A program made the translations under genes and the position numbers. Shown here piece by piece: positions 42,906 through 52,083 of a DNA stretch of 53,717 nt. Each line of letters opens with the position of its first letter. Position 1 is the stretch's first letter. The notes under the pieces were generated by a model, which ran no database searches, was not told where the DNA came from, and was given only the letters and a program-made list of their open reading frames with translations. Source of the DNA: an uncultured Myxococcales bacterium (GTDB lineage: Bacteria; Myxococcota_A; UBA9042); contig CAIXGW010000202.1 of NCBI GenBank assembly GCA_903919145.1, forward strand, positions 1-53,717, given 5' to 3'.

Positions 42906-43841
42906 ATGACGCGAATTACACTGTTGGGCCCGCAGCGCAACGCCATCACGGTCACCCAAGAGCTAGAGAAGCTGGGCCTGCCCGGGCAAATTGCAGCGAT
43001 TACCGCTGGATGGCAAGAGCGCGAAGCTGAAGATGACGAGCTGCAAGAGGCGATCGGCCACCGCGCCGTCAACCTGCTGCTGCACCACCGCGCCGAGAGG
43101 ATGTTCCACGAAGATCAGGAGTTGTTTCGGGCTCACCGGTCCAGGCAGGACCTGTTGCGGCAGATGCAGGATCTGTACAAGCTGCGGCTCGACGCCTATC
43201 TCGACGCGGCCCAGCACCTGTTTCACCACAGCGGCCCGCCAGAGCTGCTGGACCCAGAGCGGCGCGCCGCCGTCGATACCCTGCGCGAGCTCGACGCCCA
43301 CCACCTGGCGCGCATCCGCGACGTGCACCAGCGCTTTGAGTCAGAGATGCGCCCGGCCGACCGCTGGGCCGTGGCCAAGCAGCGCGACGAAATTGCTGAG
43401 ATCTTGCAAGAATGCCAGGTTGTCGCCATCGCTGGCGGGCATGTGGCCACGCTGCTGACGCGCATCCGCCTGCTGGGCGTCGACACGCTGCTGCCCGGCA
43501 AGGCCATCGTCGCCTGGTCGGCCGGCGCCATGGTCTTGACCGATCAGGTGGTGCTGTTTCACGATCGGCCCCCTGAAGGGCCTGGCAATGCAGAGGTTTT
43601 GGACGCTGGCCTGGGTCTGCTGCCCGGGGTGGTGGCCCTGCCCCACGCCACCCGCCGGCTGAAGATGGACGATACCGCCCGTATGTCTCTGTTTGCGCAG
43701 CGGTTTGGCCCAGCCATGTGTCTGGCGCTGGATCCCTTCAGCCGCGCCCGCTGGGATGGCGAGAGCTGGGATCTGCAGAGCGGGACCTGGGTGCTAGCCA
43801 ATGACGGCCACTTGGCTGCCGTAGAACAAAGCGACCTGTAA
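42906..43841 (+). CDS. S51-peptidase-like (class I glutamine amidotransferase fold) protein
   Basis: 311 residues from ATG 42906, GGAG 11 nt upstream. It starts TRITLLGPQRNAITVTQELE and has ITAGWQEREAEDDELQ, followed by a helical insert (about 55-150). The C-terminal part carries the S51 pattern: VVAIAGGHVATLLTRIRLLG, then AIVAWSAGAMVLTDQ with Ser205 as candidate nucleophile in the elbow, and LLPGVVALPHATRR with a possible catalytic His. Family members include dipeptidase E and cyanophycinase, which cleave Asp-containing peptides. Its position opposite two ATP-grasp ligases suggests it trims or degrades their product; this is inference. No signal peptide. Confidence 0.7.
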   Translation: MTRITLLGPQRNAITVTQELEKLGLPGQIAAITAGWQEREAEDDELQEAIGHRAVNLLLHHRAERMFHEDQELFRAHRSRQDLLRQMQDLYKLRLDAYLDAAQHLFHHSGPPELLDPERRAAVDTLRELDAHHLARIRDVHQRFESEMRPADRWAVAKQRDEIAEILQECQVVAIAGGHVATLLTRIRLLGVDTLLPGKAIVAWSAGAMVLTDQVVLFHDRPPEGPGNAEVLDAGLGLLPGVVALPHATRRLKMDDTARMSLFAQRFGPAMCLALDPFSRARWDGESWDLQSGTWVLANDGHLAAVEQSDL

Positions 43842-43876
43842 CGCGACCCACCAAAGGGCCGCAGCAAGGGGAACCC

Positions 43877-46282
43877 ATGGCCAATCGACACCGCCACCCG
43901 TGGTCCGCTGCGGCACGGCTGGCCGCAGTAGCGCTGGCCGGCCTGGCTGCTGCCTGCTCCAGCTCACCCACGGCCGAGTCCAAGCCAGCCGATGCCGCTG
44001 CTGCCGCCGCCGATGGCGATGCTGTGGCGGCTGGCGAGGTCCAACCACAGGGGGATGCGGCGGCCGCGCCAGACAGTCAAGACGCGCTGGCTGCTAGCGA
44101 CTTTGGCCCCAAGCCAGAGCTGCCGGCGGCCGAGGGCTGCAACACCGCCGTGGGCTGGATCCCCAAGCAGCTCAAGGCAATCCAGCACGACGACGGCACC
44201 CCCAAGACCTCCCTGCCCGCCCAGAATCTGCAAGTGGTCGGCAAGCCGCTGGCCAAGCAGAACCTGTGGGAGGCGGTGCGTTTTGACCTCGAGCGGCCGG
44301 TGCGGGTCTGGGGCTTCTCGGTCTATTGGGCTGATGCGCCATCCAGCGGCAGCCAGGCCCTGCAAGCCGGCCTCTATCCCGACCTGGGCAACAACGGCTT
44401 TGACTTTTGGCAGTTTGACGCCTATTGGACAGCCGAGCGCTGCGCGGCAGACATCAAGGCCGACGTGCTGCCCAGCGGCAACGGCGCGGGATGGTTGGAC
44501 TACGCCCTTCCAGAGCCAATGCTGTTTTCGCAGCCGCAAATCGTCTATGTGGCCCACCAGCGTCCTGCCAGCGGCGGCCCGGCCTTTGCCCTGGATGGCA
44601 GTCTGCCCAGCGGCTGCACCGAAGCGGCCAAGTGCTGCGAGACCTTTGCCAACTGCCACTCAGCCTGGAATCTTCCTGATCTCAAGCAATTTCAGCTCAA
44701 CAGCCAGGGCTACTTCAACTGGAACGGGCTGTCGTCGTCGCACCCCAGCGATTTCTTGGTCCGGCTGTGGGTAGAAGAGCTGCCAGAGATTGCGGCAAGT
44801 GCCAAGGTTTTCAAGGCGGTGCCCGGCATCAAGCCCGGCAATCGCCAGGCCTTTGGCGATTTTGACGGCGACGGCGATGACGACCTCGCCATGCCCGGGC
44901 CGCAGCTGTGGCGCAACGATGGCGGCAAGTTTGTCGATATTACCACCAATTCTGGCCTGGCCGGCGCCGCTTCGGGCGGGGTGTGGGGCGACTACGACAA
45001 TGACGGCTGTGCGGACCTCTTTACCTTTGTAGAGAACTACACCGACCAAGACCGGCTCTTCAAGGGCAACTGCAAAGGCCAATTCACCGACGTGACCGCC
45101 AGCTCAGGCATCGACCCGACCCAAAGCTACAACACCTGCAAGGCCAAGGGCGGCCACCCCCCAAGCGCCGCGGCTGCGTGGGCCGATCTCGACGGCGATG
45201 GCCTGCTGGACCTCTACGTCTCGCGTTTTCAGTGCTGGGACGACTACACCCCCTACCAAGACACGGTCTTTCGCAACCTGGGCGCCGGCAAGTTTGAGCC
45301 CTGGTGGGGCAGTCACGGCTTCCCCAATGAGACGGGGCTCAAGACTCCCAGCCGCGGTGCCCTGCCCGTCGACGCCGACCAGGACGGCGACATCGACATC
45401 TTCGTGAACAACTACGTGCTGATCCGCAACCTGTTCTTTCGCAACGATGGCGCCACCTTTGTCGAGTCGGCGCTCAAGGCCGGGCTATCGGGCACCCTGA
45501 CCACCTGGAGCGGCCAGAACTACTATGGCCACAGCATTGGAGCAGCCTTTGGCGACCTCGACGGCGACGGCGACCAGGACGCGGTGGTGGCCAACCTTGC
45601 CCATCCGCGCTTCTTCAATTTCTCTAACAAATCAGAGGTGCTGATCCAGGACTCCCCCGGCCACTGGAAGGATATCCAAGGCGACTTCAGCGTGCCGATG
45701 GGCAACGCCGGGCTGCGCTACCAAGAAACCCATTCCGTTCCGGCGCTTGGCGACTTTGACTTGGACGGCGACCTCGACCTCGCCATCACCGCCGTCTACG
45801 AAGGCCGCCCCACCGATTTCTACTGGGGCAACGGCGACGGCACCTTCAGCATCGACCGCGCCCACGCCGGCATCAGCGCCACCAACGGCTGGGGCCTGGC
45901 CGTGGCCGACATCGACAACAACGGCAGCCCCGACATGGCGACCCAGGGCGAGCTGCTGCAGAATCAGCTGGCCAGCAGCGCGTCTGCTGGCTGGTTTGGC
46001 GTGCGGGTGATCGGCGACGGCAAGACCAACCGCATGGGCCTTGGCGCCACAGTGACCCTGCTGGTCGGTGGCAAGAGTGTCGTGCGCCACGTGTCGGGTG
46101 GCAACGGCCAGGGCTGCCAAGACGGCGCCGGCCTGCGCTTTGGCCTGGGCACCGCCAAGCAGGTAGACAGCATCCAGGTGCGCTTCATTGGCGGCGGCGT
46201 CAAGACCTATGCCGGCCCGTTTGCCAGCGGTCAGAGCGTAAGGCTCTTTGAGAGCGGCAAGGTCGAGCTCAACAAGTTCTAG
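43877..46282 (+). CDS. FG-GAP/VCBS-repeat lipoprotein with ASPIC/UnbV C-terminal domain (CRTAC1-like)
   Basis: An 801-residue lipoprotein; the signal ALAGLAAACSSSP has a lipobox. After an Ala/Asp-rich tether comes a domain of about 230 residues of unknown type. From about 325 to 690 there are seven calcium-binding blade loops, including DFDGDGDDDLAM, DYDNDGCADLFTF, DLDGDGLLDLYVS, DADQDGDIDIFVN and DLDGDGDQDAVV, as in integrin-like beta-propellers. The C-terminus (GWFGVRVIGDGKTNRMGLGA, then GGNGQGCQDGAGLRFGLG) is the ASPIC/UnbV domain. Such proteins sit on the outer surface and bind calcium, often in adhesion. The start is close behind the S51-like gene (35 bp) on the same strand. Confidence 0.9.
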   Translation: MANRHRHPWSAAARLAAVALAGLAAACSSSPTAESKPADAAAAAADGDAVAAGEVQPQGDAAAAPDSQDALAASDFGPKPELPAAEGCNTAVGWIPKQLKAIQHDDGTPKTSLPAQNLQVVGKPLAKQNLWEAVRFDLERPVRVWGFSVYWADAPSSGSQALQAGLYPDLGNNGFDFWQFDAYWTAERCAADIKADVLPSGNGAGWLDYALPEPMLFSQPQIVYVAHQRPASGGPAFALDGSLPSGCTEAAKCCETFANCHSAWNLPDLKQFQLNSQGYFNWNGLSSSHPSDFLVRLWVEELPEIAASAKVFKAVPGIKPGNRQAFGDFDGDGDDDLAMPGPQLWRNDGGKFVDITTNSGLAGAASGGVWGDYDNDGCADLFTFVENYTDQDRLFKGNCKGQFTDVTASSGIDPTQSYNTCKAKGGHPPSAAAAWADLDGDGLLDLYVSRFQCWDDYTPYQDTVFRNLGAGKFEPWWGSHGFPNETGLKTPSRGALPVDADQDGDIDIFVNNYVLIRNLFFRNDGATFVESALKAGLSGTLTTWSGQNYYGHSIGAAFGDLDGDGDQDAVVANLAHPRFFNFSNKSEVLIQDSPGHWKDIQGDFSVPMGNAGLRYQETHSVPALGDFDLDGDLDLAITAVYEGRPTDFYWGNGDGTFSIDRAHAGISATNGWGLAVADIDNNGSPDMATQGELLQNQLASSASAGWFGVRVIGDGKTNRMGLGATVTLLVGGKSVVRHVSGGNGQGCQDGAGLRFGLGTAKQVDSIQVRFIGGGVKTYAGPFASGQSVRLFESGKVELNKF

Positions 46283-46341
46283 CGAAGGGCTTGGGATTTG
46301 CTAACAGAGAGGCGGAAACCGCGATCCACAGCCAGCTCCGT

Positions 46342-47160
46342 CTAGGGCTTGGGCAGGTCGCAGGTGCCGGCTTGGCTGTAGCAGAAGCCATTGACGCAAT
46401 AGCTGGGGCACTCTTTCGAGGCACTGCAGGGCTTGCGGGCACAGGCGCCGGCGCTGCAGACAAATGACCCGGGGCAGTCGCTGTTGGCGGCACAGGTCTT
46501 GACCTTGCAGTGGTGGTCGGCGCCGCAGATCAGGCCCTCGTCGCAGTCGGCGTCTTTGACACATCCCTCATAGCACTGGGGAATCTTCTCGCACAGGCAG
46601 TTGTCATACTGCAGCTCGCAGATGCCGTTGGGCGTGCCCGAGCACTCTGCATCGGACTTGCAGCCCGGCCCTTCGACTTTCATGCACATGCCGCAGCCGC
46701 CAAAAGCGCCGGGCGCCAGGCAGTACGCGCCTGGTTGCTTGTCGCAGCTCGCTTCTTTGGTGCAGCCCCCCGCCGGCACCGCAGGGGTACCGGCGTCGGC
46801 AGTGGCGTCGGTGGCGTCGGAGACAGCATCGGCGGTGGTGTCTGGGGCGCTGTCGGCCGAGGCATCCGCCGTGTCTGCCAAGGCATCCGCCGCGCCATCG
46901 CTGCCTGGAACCCCATCGCCGCCAGGGCCCGCATCGGTGCCGCCGGTCGCGTCGGTCACGGCATCGGCCGCGCTGTCGATCGCCGCATCGGTGCCGGCCG
47001 CGGCATCAGCGTCGGCGGCCGCATCGGCGTCGCCGCCCCCCACCGCCATGTCAGAGGTGGAGTCGGAGGCGCCGGCTGGCACGCCACTCGACGCGCCTTC
47101 ACAGGCGCCTAGCGCCATGGCCAAACACAGAGAGGCTGCGATGGAACCCAATGATTTCAT
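46342..47160 (-). CDS. Lipoprotein with Ala/Asp-rich tether and Cys-rich C-terminal repeats
   Basis: 272 residues; ATG 47160 has GAGAGG upstream. The signal IAASLCLAMALGACEG gives a lipobox. A tether of about 110 residues of Ala/Asp/Thr/Gly (for example ADAAADADAAAGTDAAIDSA) precedes a Cys-rich region (about 130-272) with short units such as CKSDAECSGTPNGICEL, CVKDADCDEGLICG, CAANSDCPGSFVCSAGAC and CSASKECPSYCVNGFC. The pattern C-x4-DC/EC-x4-x-C-x4-C recalls disulfide-knotted EGF-like or Dickkopf-like modules, known from Myxococcota surface lipoproteins. Function unknown; surface display is likely. Confidence 0.8.
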   Translation of the reverse strand: MKSLGSIAASLCLAMALGACEGASSGVPAGASDSTSDMAVGGGDADAAADADAAAGTDAAIDSAADAVTDATGGTDAGPGGDGVPGSDGAADALADTADASADSAPDTTADAVSDATDATADAGTPAVPAGGCTKEASCDKQPGAYCLAPGAFGGCGMCMKVEGPGCKSDAECSGTPNGICELQYDNCLCEKIPQCYEGCVKDADCDEGLICGADHHCKVKTCAANSDCPGSFVCSAGACARKPCSASKECPSYCVNGFCYSQAGTCDLPKP

Positions 47161-47202
47161 GGCAGCCTCTCTATGCTGGCGTCATCTATGCGCTTGCCCT
47201 GC

Positions 47203-50200
47203 CTACTTGCAGGTGCAGTCCACTTCGACCTGATAGTCGTCCACGGCGCCGTTGTAGCCGTCGACCACAAAGTAGTACTTCTTGCCAGACGTCGCGGCAA
47301 ACGTCTCGGTGGCGGTGTCGCCCACCATCAGAGCATGCGAGGTGCAGCTGGCCGGGCCACAGGCCTTGCTGCCGTCTAGGATGAACAAGTCCAAATAGCC
47401 GCTGCCAGTGCTGGTGGCGCGGGTCACCGTGACGGTCACGTTGCCGCTGCAGGTCGCCGTGTACTCATAGGTGTACTCGGGGCCGGCGTAGCTGCTGGCG
47501 GTGCCGTCGGCGCAGGCCCAGGCGTTGACCAGCTTGGTGCTGCCCTCGCCGCCGTTGTTGTAGAAGTCGCTGCCGCCACAGGCCAGCGGGTAGTCCGGCT
47601 TGCAGATGTCAGCCGGGACGATGCAGGCGGCGTTCTTGGCGCAGTCGGTGTCGGCGCAGTCGGTCTTGCCGTCCTTGTCGTCGTCAAGCTTGTCGGTGCA
47701 GTTGGTCTCGGTGGTCGGCGTGGTGCACTGGCAAGCCACCTTGAGGTTGTAGGCGCTGGCAAAGCCGTTGTAACCGTCGACCACCAGGTTGTACTTGGCG
47801 CCCTTCTTGGCGGTCCACTTGACGGTGGCCGTGGTGCCGCTCATCAAGTCGTGGACGAGGCAGTTGGTGCCAGCACAGACCTTGGAGCCGTCGAGCACAA
47901 ACAGGTCCAAGAAGCCAGAGGTGCTGCCGGTCTTGGTCAGGGTGGCCGTGACCGTGCCGTCGCAAGTGGCCACGTAGTCATAGGTGTACTCGCTGCCGGT
48001 CTCGCCGCTCATGGTGCCGTCGGCGCACTGGTAGGTGCTGATGGCCTTGGTGCTGCCGGTGCCGGCGCTGGTGTAGGTGTCGGTGCTGCCGCAGGTCATG
48101 GTGTAGTCGGGCTTGCAGACGGCGCTGGTCTGGCAGGCGGCGTTGGCGGCGCAGTCGGTGTCGGCGCAGTCGGTCTTGCCGTCTTTGTCGTCGTCCAGCT
48201 TGTCGGTGCAGTTGGCTTCCTTGGTGGGCACCACGCAGGCCGGGTCTTTGGCGCAGTCGGTGTCGGCGCAGTCGGTCTTGCCGTCCTTGTCGTCGTCCAG
48301 CTTGTCCGCGCACTTGGTCTCGGTCTTGACCACCACGCACGCTGGGAAGGCGGCGCAGTCGGCATCGGCGCAGTCGGTGGTGCCGTCCTTGTCGTTGTCG
48401 ATCTTGTCGGCGCAGAGGATTTCAGTGCCGGGGCCAGCGCACGCCGGAAACAGCTTGCAGTCGGTGTCGGCGCAGTCGGTCTTGCCGTCCTTGTCGTCGT
48501 CGAGCTTGTCGGCGCACTGGGTCTCGACCAGCGGGGTGCAGGCCGCGTTCTTGGCGCAGTCGGCGTCGGCGCAGTCGGTCTTGCCGTCCTGGTCGTCATC
48601 GATCTTGTTGCCGCACATGGTCTCTGTAGAGGGAACCACGGTGCACTTGCAGACCGTCTTGATGCTGTAGCCGCCCTGGAAGCCCTGGTAGCCGTCGACC
48701 ACGATGTTGAGCTTCTGGCCCTTCTTGACCGCCAGGGTCTTGCTGGCCACGTTGTTGGACATCAGAGAGGAGCCAATGCAGGCCTTGCTGCCGCAGACCT
48801 GGCCGCCGTCGAGCACAAACAGGTCCAAATAGCCCTGGGCGGTGGCGGTCTTGGTCAAGGTCACGGTCAGGTCGCCGTTGCACTCGGCCACGTGGCTGTA
48901 GGTGTACTCGCTGCCGGTCTCGTTGCCGTAGGTGCCATCCGCGCACACGTAGGTCGAGACGACCTTGGTCGAGCCAACGCCGTTGGAGGTCCACGAGTCC
49001 GAGTCGTTGCAGGTCAGTTCGTAGTCGGCCTTGCAGGCGCAGGCGCCCAGACCAGAGCAGTCGGGGTCGGCACAGTCCACCAGGCCGTCTTTGTCGTTGT
49101 CCAGCTTGTCTCCGCACAGCAATTCGGTGGTGGTCGAAGCGCAGGCCAGGTCTTTGGCGCAGTCGCTGTCCTGGCAGTCGAGCTTGCCGTCCTTGTCATT
49201 GTCGACCTTGTCATTGCAGACGGTCTCGGTGGTGGCGACGATGCAGCTCGGGTTCTTGGCGCAGTCGCTGTCGGCGCAGTCGATCTTGCCGTCCTTGTCG
49301 TTGTCTACCTTGTCGGCGCACTGGGTCTCGGTCGCCGCCGGCGCACAGGCCACCGAGCCGGTGCAGTCGCTGTCGGCGCAGTCGGTCTTGCCGTCCTTGT
49401 CATTGTCCAGCTTGTCAGTGCAGTTCTGCTCGGTCGGGGTGGCCTGGCAGACCAGGCTCACGGCGCAGTCGGCGTCGGCGCAGTCGAGCTTGCCGTCTTT
49501 GTCGTTGTCGATCTTGTCGGCGCAGCTGGTCTCGGTGGTCGGCGCACAGGCCAGGTCGGCGGCGCAGTCGCTGTCGCTGCAGTCCATGGCGCCATCGCCG
49601 TCGTTGTCGGCCTTGTCGGCGCAGGCGGTCTCTTTGCCACCGGCGCAGCCGCAGGCGATCTTGAGCGAGAAGTCGCCGCTGAACCCTTGATAGCCATCGA
49701 CCACCACAAAGAATTTCTGGCCTTTCTTGGCCTGGAAGGTCTTGGTGGCCTGGCTGCCGCTCATCAGGGCGTGGGCGGTGCAGGCCGTGCTCAGGCAGCC
49801 CTTGGCGGCGTCCAGGATGAACAGGTCCAGGAAGCCCGCTTGGGTGCTGGTCTTGACCAAGGTCGCGGTGACCGGGCCGTCGCACTGGGCGGTGTAGCTG
49901 TAGGTGTACTCGGCGCCGGTCTCGCCATTGGCGTTGCCGTCGGTGCAGGTGTAGCCGCTGAGCTTCTTGGTCGAACCGGGGCCGGCGTTGTTGTACTTCT
50001 CTGTGTTGCCGCAGCTGATGGCAAAGTCGTCTTGGCAGGCGCTGGCCTGGCAGGCAAGGTCGACTTTGCAGTCGCTGTCGGCGCAGTCGGTCATGCCGTC
50101 CTTGTCGTCGTCCAGCTTGTCAGCGCACTTGGTCTCTTTGCCGGCGCAGGCCGCGTCTTTGGCGCAGTCGCTGTCGGCGCAGTCGAGCTTGCCGTCCTTG

Positions 50201-51714
50201 TCGTTGTCGACCTTGTCGGTGCAGGAGGTCTCGGTGGTCGGGCCAGCGCACTGCTTCTTGCAGACGGTCGCAACCTGCTCTACGCAGATGTCATCCCAGG
50301 CGGTCTCGCAGCAGTAGGCGTCGGCCTTGCACACCAGAGCCACGCACGGATCGCAGCCGGTCTTGAGAGGCGCCTCGATCGCCAAGCAGACGTCGCAGGT
50401 GGTCTTGCAGGCCGCGTCGGCCGCGCAGTCCAGGTCGGCGCAGTCAACGGCGCCGTCCTTGTCGTCGTCGGTCTTGTTGGTGCAGTTGGTCTCCTTGGCA
50501 GCCGCCGCGCAATTGGAGGCCTTGGCGCAGTCGCTGTCTTTGCAGTCGATGCTGCCGTCCAGATCGTCGTCTTTGCCGTCGCCGCAGTTGGCCTCAACGG
50601 TCACGGTCACGGCGCAGGGCGGGGCCAGGCTGCAGTCGTTGTCTTTGCAGTCGATGGCGCCGTCCAGGTCGTCGTCTTTGCCATTGGTGCAGTCGGCCTC
50701 TTTGGCGGCCTTGCAGGCGGCGTCGGTCGCGCAGTCGCTGTCGGCGCAGTCGGTCTTGCCGTCCTGATCGTCATCGACCTGGTCGCCGCAGTTGGTCTCT
50801 TTGATGGCCAGCGCGCAGGCCGGGTCGGCGGCGCAGTCGTTGTCGGCGCAGTCCGCGGAGCCGTCGCCGTCTTCGTCTTTGCCGTCCTTGCAGTTGACTT
50901 CGTTGCTGGGCTTGAGGCAGGCGACGTCGGTCACGCAGTCGCTGTCCAGGCAGTCGATCTTGCCGTCCTGATCGTCATCCTTGCCGTCGGCGCACAGCTT
51001 CTCACCCGGCAGGGTGGCGCACGCCGTGTCGTTGGCGCAGTCGTTGTCATTGCAGTCAAACAGGCCGTCCTTGTCGTCGTCGATGCCGTCTTTGCAGTTG
51101 GTCTCGGTGCCGGTGGGCGTGCAGGTGTTCTTGCCCGGCTTGCACTGGCCGGCGGCGCAGGCGTCGTCGACAGTGCAGTTGTCGCCGTCATCGCAGGGGG
51201 CCTGATTGGGCGTGGCCACGCAGCCGGTGGTCTTGTCGCACAGGTTGTCGGTGCAGGGGTTGCTGTCGTCGCAGCCCTTGGGCTTGCCGCCGCCGCACTT
51301 GCCGCTGGAGCAGATCCGCTCGCTCCAGCACTGGTTGCCGTCATCGCAGGCCGCGCCGTCAGCGGCAAGGCCGGCCTCGCACTGGCCCGACGTCAAGTTG
51401 CAGACCGCCATCTGACAGACGGCCAGATCCAGGACCTTGCCTGTGCAGTCGGCATCGGCGGTACAGCCCACCGGTGCCGCGTCGACGCCGGCCGTGTCTT
51501 TGGTGTCAGACTTGGTGTCCGTCTTGGTGTCGCCCAAGTTGACGGTGGCATCTTCGCCGGCCGCGTCGATGGTGCCTTGATCGGCCGGCTTGTTGAGGGT
51601 GCTGTCGCCGCAGCCCGCTGCGCCAATGGCAACGGTCACCAGCAAGACAGAAAGCTGCAGCCAACTGCGGCGGCCCAAAAGGCTGCCTACCGACGAAAGG
51701 TGAGTTTTACGCAT
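47203..51714 (-). CDS. Giant repeat lipoprotein: 21 Asp/Cys calcium-type repeats and four PPC-like domains
   Basis: 1,503 residues from ATG 51714 (GGAG 7 nt upstream). The signal LQLSVLLVTVAIGAAGCG has a lipobox. A tether with TKTDTKSDTKDT follows, then about 140 residues of Cys-rich modules. Next come 21 units of 29 residues patterned E-T-x-C-x-D-K-x-D-x-D-x-D-G-x2-DC-x-D-x-DC-x5-C (four Cys each, spacing 13, 4 and 5). Four domains of about 110 residues interrupt or end the array, each with a variant of GETGSEYTYDY, LDLFVLDGSKVC and KYNLVVDGYNGF, like bacterial pre-peptidase C-terminal (PPC) domains. It is probably a calcium-binding, disulfide-rich surface protein. Repeat units are close at the DNA level, so recombination could change their number. 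Confidence 0.85.
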   Translation of the reverse strand: MRKTHLSSVGSLLGRRSWLQLSVLLVTVAIGAAGCGDSTLNKPADQGTIDAAGEDATVNLGDTKTDTKSDTKDTAGVDAAPVGCTADADCTGKVLDLAVCQMAVCNLTSGQCEAGLAADGAACDDGNQCWSERICSSGKCGGGKPKGCDDSNPCTDNLCDKTTGCVATPNQAPCDDGDNCTVDDACAAGQCKPGKNTCTPTGTETNCKDGIDDDKDGLFDCNDNDCANDTACATLPGEKLCADGKDDDQDGKIDCLDSDCVTDVACLKPSNEVNCKDGKDEDGDGSADCADNDCAADPACALAIKETNCGDQVDDDQDGKTDCADSDCATDAACKAAKEADCTNGKDDDLDGAIDCKDNDCSLAPPCAVTVTVEANCGDGKDDDLDGSIDCKDSDCAKASNCAAAAKETNCTNKTDDDKDGAVDCADLDCAADAACKTTCDVCLAIEAPLKTGCDPCVALVCKADAYCCETAWDDICVEQVATVCKKQCAGPTTETSCTDKVDNDKDGKLDCADSDCAKDAACAGKETKCADKLDDDKDGMTDCADSDCKVDLACQASACQDDFAISCGNTEKYNNAGPGSTKKLSGYTCTDGNANGETGAEYTYSYTAQCDGPVTATLVKTSTQAGFLDLFILDAAKGCLSTACTAHALMSGSQATKTFQAKKGQKFFVVVDGYQGFSGDFSLKIACGCAGGKETACADKADNDGDGAMDCSDSDCAADLACAPTTETSCADKIDNDKDGKLDCADADCAVSLVCQATPTEQNCTDKLDNDKDGKTDCADSDCTGSVACAPAATETQCADKVDNDKDGKIDCADSDCAKNPSCIVATTETVCNDKVDNDKDGKLDCQDSDCAKDLACASTTTELLCGDKLDNDKDGLVDCADPDCSGLGACACKADYELTCNDSDSWTSNGVGSTKVVSTYVCADGTYGNETGSEYTYSHVAECNGDLTVTLTKTATAQGYLDLFVLDGGQVCGSKACIGSSLMSNNVASKTLAVKKGQKLNIVVDGYQGFQGGYSIKTVCKCTVVPSTETMCGNKIDDDQDGKTDCADADCAKNAACTPLVETQCADKLDDDKDGKTDCADTDCKLFPACAGPGTEILCADKIDNDKDGTTDCADADCAAFPACVVVKTETKCADKLDDDKDGKTDCADTDCAKDPACVVPTKEANCTDKLDDDKDGKTDCADTDCAANAACQTSAVCKPDYTMTCGSTDTYTSAGTGSTKAISTYQCADGTMSGETGSEYTYDYVATCDGTVTATLTKTGSTSGFLDLFVLDGSKVCAGTNCLVHDLMSGTTATVKWTAKKGAKYNLVVDGYNGFASAYNLKVACQCTTPTTETNCTDKLDDDKDGKTDCADTDCAKNAACIVPADICKPDYPLACGGSDFYNNGGEGSTKLVNAWACADGTASSYAGPEYTYEYTATCSGNVTVTVTRATSTGSGYLDLFILDGSKACGPASCTSHALMVGDTATETFAATSGKKYYFVVDGYNGAVDDYQVEVDCTCK
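47623..51105 (-). repeat. 87-bp coding repeat array within the giant lipoprotein
   Basis: The 21 protein units correspond to 87-bp DNA units sharing runs such as GTCGGCGCAGTCGGTCTTGC (plus strand). They occur in blocks of 9, 6, 5 and 1, separated by the PPC-like domains. The late units (16-21) are the most alike, suggesting recent expansion at the C-terminal end. Confidence 0.75.
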
Positions 51715-52082
51715 GGGTTCGCTCCGCTGATGCAGTTCTCTGTAGCTCAATTGTGCAAAGCCGGCACAAAGTGGCGCAATAGGGTACGGACGTGGACGCG
51801 CTGCGTCAATCGGAAAAGCACGGGTTCGCCAGCAGCTGCTGCGCCGGCCTTGGGCCCAGCCCAGGCGCCCAGCCCCTGCGGCAGTGGGCATGACCGGTGA
51901 AGAGCAGCCGGCGGCAGCTTGGATGGGAAGGACGGCTTGAACGGCTAGTACCCAAGACCGTTAATTCGATCTGGGTGACACCCGGTTCTTGTTCACGGGT
52001 CTTGGCTACTACTACTGGCTCTTCTTGCGTACCCCAAACCACGTCCGTTCCGGAACCCGGAACGAACTTGGGGTTTGGGGTA
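51715..52082. other. Intergenic region with paired palindromic elements
   Basis: 368 bp between two minus-strand lipoprotein genes. It contains the inverted 67-bp repeat (51942-52008), a strong hairpin (52029-52083) and the promoter region of the giant lipoprotein. Reading frames crossing it on the plus strand are shadows. Confidence 0.5.
51942..52008 (-). repeat. 67-bp dispersed palindromic repeat, copy 2 (inverted)
   Basis: The reverse complement matches 31823-31889 at 61 of 67 positions by hand alignment. Inverted arms CCAAGACC and GGTCTTGG are kept, and the internal dyad is GGGTGTCACCC. It is followed 20 bp away by the hairpin at 52029-52083. Confidence 0.8.
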
Positions 52083-52083
52083 C
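52029..52083 (-). terminator. Nested hairpin at the end of the Cys-rich lipoprotein gene
   Basis: Outer arms GTACCCCAAACC (52029-52040) and GGTTTGGGGTAC (52072-52083) are a perfect 12 bp. Inside, CGTTCCGG (52046-52053) pairs with CCGGAACG (52057-52064) around a 3-nt loop. The arm touches the TAG stop of the minus-strand gene, so it may act as its terminator; no T-tract is present. It may instead be the right half of a mobile element (see findings). Confidence 0.55.

Noticed and set aside
47851..51900. 1,349-codon plus-strand frame opposite the giant lipoprotein
   Set aside because: It is a mirror of the repeat gene: monotonous Val/Gly/Ala text without signal, domain or ribosome site. The minus-strand protein has a lipobox, Cys pattern and known-type domains.
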